From an uncultured Collinsella sp. (GTDB lineage Bacteria; Actinomycetota; Coriobacteriia; Coriobacteriales; Coriobacteriaceae), in assembly GCA_902494815.1 (NCBI GenBank), contig CABUVB010000056.1, forward strand, positions 1-10,258: DNA of 10,258 nt, in the 5' to 3' direction. A program made the position numbers and the translations under genes. Below the pieces are notes generated by a model that saw only the letters and a list, made by a program, of their open reading frames with translations, was not told where the DNA came from and ran no database searches. This document shows positions 6,141-10,258 of this stretch, in pieces; within the stretch, counting starts at the first letter, position 1, and every line of letters begins with the position of its first letter.

Positions 6141-6878
6141 TTGTTAGTACTTACTGATCAGCAGGCTGACGAGATGTTGAGTCGTCTAGCTTTCTATTGC
6201 AAAGAGTATTCCTTGAGCGTAACTGATGTTGAGCTGAGGAAATGTATTCAGCATTTGGATTTGGTTCTAGAAACAAATAAGACAACCAATCTCACCCGTA
6301 TTCTTAACGTAGAAGATGCTGCAGTACTTCATATCCTCGACTCACTTGTTTTGCTCCACTATATCAATAAGGCTCCTGAGGGAGCTTTGCTCGATATGGG
6401 AACAGGTGCGGGCTTCCCTGGTATTCCATTAACCATAACCACGCATCGTAAAGCTACTTATATTGACTCCGTTGGCAAGAAGGTTGATGCGGTTAATTCC
6501 TTTGTCCATGCTCTTGGATTGAAACATGCTCATGCGGTTCATGATCGTCTTGAAGAATATGCTCGAAGCCATAAGAAGCAGTTCTCCGTTGTAACCGCCC
6601 GCGCACTGGCCCCTCTACCGATTCTTGTTGAGTATGCGGCTCCGTACCTCAAGGATGGAGGGCTATTTGTTATCACCAAGGGCAATCCTTCGGATGAGGA
6701 GCTTGCTTCCGGCATGTCAGCAGCTAAGATTTGCGGCTTCACTTTGCTTCTGAATGACGCAATTGATTTGCCTGAAGGCTTGGGTCACAGGGAGTTCATT
6801 GTTCTTAAGAAGAGTCATCCAGCATCCGTCTCATTGCCTCGTGCAAATGGCGTGGCAAAGAAGAATCCGCTTGCCTAG
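6141..6878 (+). CDS. rsmG: 16S rRNA (guanine-N7) methyltransferase RsmG (GidB)
   Basis: Methylates N7 of G527 (E. coli numbering) in 16S rRNA, using S-adenosylmethionine. The 245-residue protein has the glycine-rich cofactor loop DMGTGAGFPG (85-94), the upstream family motif NKTTNLTRI, the TARALAPLPILVEYAAPYL region, and the terminal LPRANGVAKKNPLA, close to the usual PRkxGxpxKxPL ending. I chose the TTG at 6141 because AAAGGAG lies six bases before it; the earlier in-frame TTG at 6093 falls inside the T tract of the preceding terminator. No clear promoter is visible between the terminator and the start. Codons are visibly more AT-rich than in dnaA or yidC. The stop lies one base before the extended palindrome of the first parS site. 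Confidence 0.95.
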   Translation: MLVLTDQQADEMLSRLAFYCKEYSLSVTDVELRKCIQHLDLVLETNKTTNLTRILNVEDAAVLHILDSLVLLHYINKAPEGALLDMGTGAGFPGIPLTITTHRKATYIDSVGKKVDAVNSFVHALGLKHAHAVHDRLEEYARSHKKQFSVVTARALAPLPILVEYAAPYLKDGGLFVITKGNPSDEELASGMSAAKICGFTLLLNDAIDLPEGLGHREFIVLKKSHPASVSLPRANGVAKKNPLA

Positions 6879-6879
6879 A

Positions 6880-6895
6880 TGTTTCACGTGAAACA
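6880..6895. other. parS: parS site 1
   Basis: Perfect 16-bp palindrome TGTTTCACGTGAAACA, the widely conserved ParB-binding centromere sequence. With its flanking A and T it extends to an 18-bp palindrome (6879-6896). It lies just after rsmG and upstream of parA. Confidence 0.97.
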
Positions 6896-6918
6896 TAATG
6901 GATACTAACAGCTTGCAG

Positions 6919-6934
6919 TGTTTCACGTGAAACA
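6919..6934. other. parS: parS site 2
   Basis: Second perfect copy of TGTTTCACGTGAAACA, starting exactly 39 bases after the start of site 1, in the rsmG-parA gap. Confidence 0.97.
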
Positions 6935-6957
6935 TAGCAGTTGCTATCGATTCGGAA

Positions 6958-6973
6958 TGTTTCACGTGAAACA
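6958..6973. other. parS: parS site 3
   Basis: Third perfect copy of TGTTTCACGTGAAACA, again exactly 39 bases after the previous one and 39 bases before the parA start codon. Its nearness to parA makes autoregulation of the parAB operon by ParB plausible; this is inference. Confidence 0.97.
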
Positions 6974-7012
6974 TCCTCCGTTTGACAGCTTTAATACACA
7001 CCAGGAGGGACC

Positions 7013-7813
7013 GTGGGATTTCGCGACGTTAAGCGTTCTAAGAGCGCAAAAGACACGCGTATCATTGCAATCATCAATCAAAAAGGCGGCGTCGGTAAGT
7101 CAACGACGGCTGTAAACCTTGCAGCAGCACTGGGTGAGCAGGGTCGTAAGACACTGATTGTCGATTTTGATCCGCAGGGAAACAGCACCAGTGGATTCGG
7201 AATTGAAAAAGAAGACCTTGATCACTGCATCTATGATGCATTGTTGAATGATGTGCCGGCAGAATCGCTTGTTCTTGATACAAATTGCAAAAAGGTATTC
7301 GTAATTCCGGCTACAATTCAGCTTGCAGGCGCCGAAATTGAGCTCGTAAGCGCAATTGCTCGTGAAACCCGCCTCAAAGATTTGCTTGAGCCGATTCAGG
7401 ACGAGTTCGATTTTATTTTCATTGACTGCCCTCCTTCGCTCGGCCTGCTTACTATCAACGCTTTGACCGCAGCAGACAGCGTTTTGATTCCGATCCAGTG
7501 CGAGTATTACGCACTCGAGGGCGTTACGAAGCTGCTTGAGTCAATGAAGATGGTCAAATCTCGTCTGAACAAGGGCTTAGACACCTACGGTGTGCTTATG
7601 ACCATGTATGACTCGCGTACTTCTCTATCGAATCAGGTTGTTGAGGAGGTTCAATCGTACTTTGGTGATAAGGCGTTTAAGACGTTGATACCCCGTACGG
7701 TTAAAATCTCCGAAGCTCCGTCTTTTGGGGAACCGGTAATTACCTATGCACCTCAAAATAAGGGTGCAAAAGCATATATGAACCTTGCAAAAGAGGTGAT
7801 CAAGCGTGCCTAG
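7013..7813 (+). CDS. parA: Chromosome partitioning ATPase ParA (Soj)
   Basis: Deviant-Walker ATPase that binds DNA nonspecifically and drives segregation of ParB-parS complexes. The 266-residue chromosomal-type protein has the signature KGGVGKST (24-31) with the first lysine of the deviant motif (K24), Walker A' DFDPQGN (51-57) and Walker B FIFIDCPPSLG (134-144). There is no N-terminal helix-turn-helix as in plasmid P1-type ParA, only a 15-residue basic lead. The GTG start at 7013 follows an AGGAGG with a four-base spacer. Its last eight bases overlap parB. Three parS sites lie directly upstream. I could not identify its promoter: a TTGACA at 6982-6987 has no usable -10 box. Confidence 0.97.
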   Translation: MGFRDVKRSKSAKDTRIIAIINQKGGVGKSTTAVNLAAALGEQGRKTLIVDFDPQGNSTSGFGIEKEDLDHCIYDALLNDVPAESLVLDTNCKKVFVIPATIQLAGAEIELVSAIARETRLKDLLEPIQDEFDFIFIDCPPSLGLLTINALTAADSVLIPIQCEYYALEGVTKLLESMKMVKSRLNKGLDTYGVLMTMYDSRTSLSNQVVEEVQSYFGDKAFKTLIPRTVKISEAPSFGEPVITYAPQNKGAKAYMNLAKEVIKRA

Positions 7814-8711
7814 TGTAAAGAGACGTGGCGGATTGGGACGTGGACTCAATGCTTTGGTCTCAGAGGCCGAGTATGAGACCGGTGGTTCGGCTGCATCGGC
7901 TTCGAATGCCGCATCTGAAACAAAACTACCTATTGAGGATATCGTTCCCAACCCTAATCAGCCGCGAATTCACTTTAACGAAACTGAACTTCGTGAGTTG
8001 AGCGAATCAATCCAAGAACATGGCGTCTTGCAGCCGCTTTTGGTTCGCAAGCATGGAAACGGCTATGAGATCATCGCTGGTGAGCGTCGTTACCAAGCGT
8101 CAAAGCTTGCTGGTCTTGAGGAGCTGCCTGTCATCATTAAAGATGTTAATGATGAAGAGATGCTGGCTCTTGCTCTGATCGAAAACCTTCAGCGTTCTGA
8201 TCTGAATCCCGTCGAAGAGGCTAAGGGCTATCGCCAGCTTATCGATGCCAGCGGTATGACCCAGGAGGCATTGTCGAAGGCAGTCAGCAAGTCACGCTCT
8301 GCAATTACAAACTCGCTGCGCCTTCTCGATCTCCCTGAAGTTGTTCAGCAGATGATTTTTGAGGGCAAACTTACTGCTGGTCATGCACGTGCGATTCTTG
8401 CAGTTCCCTATGAGGACGCTCGAATTCGACTTGCAGAGAAGGTTGTTGCAGAGGGCCTTTCCGTAAGAGCGACAGAAAATCTTGCTCCGTTGTTTTCTGC
8501 CGGAGAGACACCTAAGACGCCGAGGCCTGCAACGCCTCAGTCTTTTAAAAAGGCTGCCCGCGTGCTTCGTCAGGTTTTTAATACCAACGTGCGTGTTAAG
8601 AGCTCGCGTGGAAAGAATAAGATTGAGATTGAGTTTAAAGACGAGGAAGAGCTCTCTCGTATTCTTGGCGAAATGATTCAGTTTGATCAAGGAGGCCAAG
8701 ATGAGGAATAG
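7806..8711 (+). CDS. parB: Chromosome partitioning CTPase ParB (Spo0J)
   Basis: CTP-dependent DNA clamp that loads at parS, spreads, and recruits condensin. The 301-residue protein has the ParA-activating N terminus RRGGLGRGLNALV (6-18), then CTP-binding motifs GERRYQA (92-98) and ENLQRSDLNPVEEA (126-139). A parS-reading helix-turn-helix follows around 151-172 (MTQEALSKAVSKSRSAITNS), with TAGHARA at 190-196. A linker near 230-246 leads to the C-terminal dimerisation domain. The GTG start lies within parA, preceded by AGAGGTGATC, which is complementary to the 16S rRNA 3' end, so the two genes are translationally coupled. The 3' end overlaps the next small gene by 11 bases. All parS-loading machinery expected for a functional chromosomal ParABS is in this window. 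Confidence 0.97.
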   Translation: MPSVKRRGGLGRGLNALVSEAEYETGGSAASASNAASETKLPIEDIVPNPNQPRIHFNETELRELSESIQEHGVLQPLLVRKHGNGYEIIAGERRYQASKLAGLEELPVIIKDVNDEEMLALALIENLQRSDLNPVEEAKGYRQLIDASGMTQEALSKAVSKSRSAITNSLRLLDLPEVVQQMIFEGKLTAGHARAILAVPYEDARIRLAEKVVAEGLSVRATENLAPLFSAGETPKTPRPATPQSFKKAARVLRQVFNTNVRVKSSRGKNKIEIEFKDEEELSRILGEMIQFDQGGQDEE

Positions 8712-8955
8712 GATTTTAACTGCGATTGCATTGGCGACGACTGTCGCGGCTGGTGCCTTTGCTGGCTATAAGATCGCGACAGACGATGAACTTCGAGGTC
8801 GTTTGCTTCGTAGTGCGCAAGATATTGTCGATACATCCAAGAAGAAAATGGATGTTATGACAGAAGATGTTGCCATGCGTACGGCTCAGGTAACGAAGAA
8901 TCCCAAGATTAATCAAGGTTGGGTTAGTAGCCAATGGGAAAATGTAGGCTATTAG
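8701..8955 (+). CDS. Small membrane-anchored protein of unknown function, coupled to parB
   Basis: An 84-residue protein I do not recognise. Residues about 4-23 (RILTAIALATTVAAGAFAGY) form a single hydrophobic segment after a short basic start, consistent with a membrane anchor or uncleaved signal. The remainder is a charged helical region (DDELRGRLLRSAQDIVDTSKKK) and an ending with aromatic residues (WVSSQWENVGY). The general layout resembles YtxH-like proteins, but no diagnostic motif supports that name. The ATG at 8701 follows AAGGAGG with a five-base spacer, inside parB, and overlaps parB by 11 bases, so it is made together with ParB. An in-frame TTG at 8683 lies before that ribosome binding site and is not preferred. 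The operon terminator follows. Confidence 0.85.
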   Translation: MRNRILTAIALATTVAAGAFAGYKIATDDELRGRLLRSAQDIVDTSKKKMDVMTEDVAMRTAQVTKNPKINQGWVSSQWENVGY

Positions 8956-8963
8956 GTACCTAA
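8952..8963. repeat. 12-bp palindrome TTAGGTACCTAA, copy 2
   Basis: Identical to the palindrome at 5448-5459, including the next base C. It overlaps the stop codon of the small membrane-protein gene and lies about 20 bases ahead of the terminator stem. Function unknown. Confidence 0.55.
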
Positions 8964-8983
8964 CAATTACTTAGCATATTTTG

Positions 8984-9026
8984 AGGGGTCCTTGTCTGAT
9001 TCACGAGGCAAGGACCCCTTATTTTG
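8984..9026 (+). terminator. Rho-independent terminator of the parAB operon
   Basis: An 11-bp perfect stem (AGGGGTCCTTG at 8984-8994 with 9009-9019), extended by three pairs including one G-T wobble around an eight-base loop, is followed by TATTTT. It lies 28 bases after the last gene of the parA-parB operon. Confidence 0.88.
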
Positions 9027-9071
9027 GCCGTAAAAAATGGGACAGGTAGCAGCTGATTCAAAATTAAGGTC

Positions 9072-9117
9072 AATAAATAAAACGGCCCCGGTTGCATCTC
9101 CTGCAACCGGGGCCGTT
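9072..9117 (-). terminator. Rho-independent terminator of rlmN
   Basis: A perfect 16-bp GC-rich stem (9081-9096 with 9102-9117) and five-base loop. Read on the - strand it is followed by a T-rich tail (TTTTATTTATT), so it terminates rlmN, whose stop is 37 bases upstream on that strand. On the + strand no T tract follows. Confidence 0.9.
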
Positions 9118-9120
9118 CGA

Positions 9121-9136
9121 TGTTTCACATGAAACG
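9121..9136. other. Degenerate parS-like site after rlmN
   Basis: TGTTTCACATGAAACG matches parS at 14 of 16 positions and at 13 of the 14 core bases. It lies between the rlmN stop codon and the rlmN terminator, in non-coding DNA about 2.2 kb from the perfect parS array. It may be a weak ParB site or a decayed one. Confidence 0.45.
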
Positions 9137-9154
9137 TTTTGGGGTGCGACTCCC

Positions 9155-10207
9155 CTATGCGTTCTTCTGAACTTTAAAGCGCTGCTTCAGCTGTCCGCAA
9201 GCGGCGTCAATATCGTTACCACGGGAGTTACGAATCGTGGTCTCGATGCCACGGGACTCAAGACGACGCTGAAGATCCTCAACCTTATGAATCGGCGACG
9301 GCTTGAGCGGGCTGCCCTCGATGTCGTTAAGCTGAATCAGGTTAACGTGGCACAACGTTCCCTCGCAGAAGTCGCAGAGCGCCTGCATCTCGGGATTCGT
9401 ATCGTTGACGCCTTCGATCATGGCATACTCATAGGTCGGGCGGCGGCCAGTCTTCTCGGTGTAGAGCTGAAGCGCCTCGTGAAGGCGAAGCAGCGTGTAC
9501 TTCTTAACACCGGGCATGAGCTTATTGCGCGTCGACTGGATGGCGGAATGCAGTGAAACAGCAAGCGTGAACTGCTCGGGGATGTCGGCAAATTTGCGAA
9601 TACCGGGAATAACGCCACTGGTAGAGACGGTGAGGTGACGAGCACCGATACCGATGCCGTCGGGGTCGTTGAGGATTCGCAGCGCCTTGAGAACCTCGTC
9701 GTAGTTGGCAAACGGCTCGCCCTGGCCCATGAAGACAACGCTCGTGGAGCGCTCGCCAAAGTCGTTGGATACATGAAGTACCTGGTCGACGATCTCTTGA
9801 GCGGTCAGAGAGCGCTTGAGGCCGTTGAGACCGGTAGCGCAAAAGGCACAACCCATGCCGCAGCCTGCCTGGGTGGAAACGCAGACGGAAAGCTTGTTGC
9901 GACGGGGCATGCCGACAGTCTCGACGGAAACGCCGTCGTGGTACTCGAGCAGATACTTGCGCGAGCCATCTTTGGAAACTTGCTTGGTGAGTTCAGTGGG
10001 CGTGTCAAAGGCAAAAGCCTCTTTAAGCTGCTCGCGGAAAGCCTTGGGAAGGTTGGTCATATCGTCGAACGAACAAACGTTCTTCTCGAAGACCCATTCG
10101 ATGAGCTGCTTCGCGCGGAAGGCGGGCTGGCCAAGTTCGGCCACGAGCTCGCGAATATCGTTTTGGCTCAAGTCGCGAATGTCCTGAGATTTAGTCCTGG
10201 GATTCAT
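9155..10207 (-). CDS. rlmN: Dual-specificity 23S rRNA/tRNA adenine-C2 methyltransferase RlmN
   Basis: Radical SAM enzyme that methylates C2 of A2503 in 23S rRNA (E. coli numbering) and, in several bacteria, A37 of some tRNAs. The 350-residue length is normal. The iron-sulfur motif CxxxCxxC is C116, C120, C123 (CGMGCAFCATG). The two catalytic cysteines of the mechanism correspond to C109 (LSVCVSTQAG) and C337 (DIDAACGQL). The N-terminal FRAKQLIEWVFEK is typical of the family, as are MGQGEPFANYDEVL and VSLHSA. The ATG at 10207 follows a GAAAGG ribosome binding site. It converges on the parAB operon and has its own terminator. No cfr-like features were noticed. Its promoter is not clear in the 51 bases visible upstream. 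Confidence 0.97.
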   Translation of the reverse strand: MNPRTKSQDIRDLSQNDIRELVAELGQPAFRAKQLIEWVFEKNVCSFDDMTNLPKAFREQLKEAFAFDTPTELTKQVSKDGSRKYLLEYHDGVSVETVGMPRRNKLSVCVSTQAGCGMGCAFCATGLNGLKRSLTAQEIVDQVLHVSNDFGERSTSVVFMGQGEPFANYDEVLKALRILNDPDGIGIGARHLTVSTSGVIPGIRKFADIPEQFTLAVSLHSAIQSTRNKLMPGVKKYTLLRLHEALQLYTEKTGRRPTYEYAMIEGVNDTNPEMQALCDFCEGTLCHVNLIQLNDIEGSPLKPSPIHKVEDLQRRLESRGIETTIRNSRGNDIDAACGQLKQRFKVQKNA

Positions 10208-10258
10208 GGAAGCCTTTCGATTTTGGGGAAACGTAGAGGGTATCGCTACAATATGGTA

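Noticed and set aside
6879..6973. The three repeats as a CRISPR-like array
   Set aside because: Repeats are 16-bp parS palindromes with 23-bp spacers and no cas genes; the parAB context explains them.
6982..6987. TTGACA as -35 box of a parA promoter
   Set aside because: A -10 box at the right distance would fall on the parA ribosome binding site, and none is present.
9092..9556. 154-residue open frame on the + strand across the rlmN 3' end
   Set aside because: Starts inside the rlmN terminator hairpin and runs antisense to rlmN; no ribosome binding site or motif.

Overview
The window is a bacterial chromosomal replication origin with its segregation locus. Gene order, read from the origin, is rpmH-rnpA-yidD-yidC-jag/khpB-rsmG-parA-parB on the + strand and a GHKL ATPase gene-dnaA-dnaN on the - strand. 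There is no mnmE/mnmG between jag and rsmG, as in Actinobacteria rather than Firmicutes. The dnaA-dnaN side and the yidC region look moderately GC-rich, and YidC has no lipobox cysteine. I infer an actinobacterium of the Coriobacteriia, probably Collinsella-like. That is recognition from memory, not a search.

Layout. 1-239: start of dnaN (-, cut by the window edge). 240-477: dnaA-dnaN gap with DnaA-box-like 9-mers, a run of five TAA/TAG triplets resembling a DnaA-trio, and an AT-rich stretch; this is the best candidate for the unwinding site. 478-2202: dnaA (-). 2218-3570: a gene directly upstream of dnaA encoding a GHKL-type ATPase fold, a long Gln/Pro/Tyr/Met-rich disordered segment and a C-terminal winged-helix-like domain. 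3571-3813: second cluster of DnaA-box-like repeats. 3814-3843: strong sigma-70-type promoter firing into rpmH. 3916-6044: the rpmH-rnpA-yidD-yidC-khpB operon, closed by a terminator at 6063-6094. 6141-6878: rsmG. 6880-6973: three perfect parS sites at an exact 39-bp period. 7013-8955: parA, parB and an unrecognised small membrane-anchored protein, each overlapping the next, closed by a terminator near 9020. 9155-10207: rlmN (-), convergent, with its own 16-bp-stem terminator.

How it fits together. DnaA would bind the repeat clusters on both sides of the ATPase-dnaA pair and open the AT-rich region beside dnaN, the sliding clamp gene. ParA/ParB with the parS sites would partition the new origins. 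The rpmH operon makes ribosomal protein L34, the RNase P protein, and membrane-insertion and RNA-binding factors; rsmG and rlmN encode rRNA methyltransferases.

The least described parts are (a) the GHKL-disordered-winged-helix protein placed in an apparent operon with dnaA, (b) the match between unusual DnaA recognition residues and a non-canonical repeat (TTTTCAACA) in the origin, and (c) the small membrane protein translationally coupled to parB. No tRNA, rRNA, CRISPR array or mobile element was seen.
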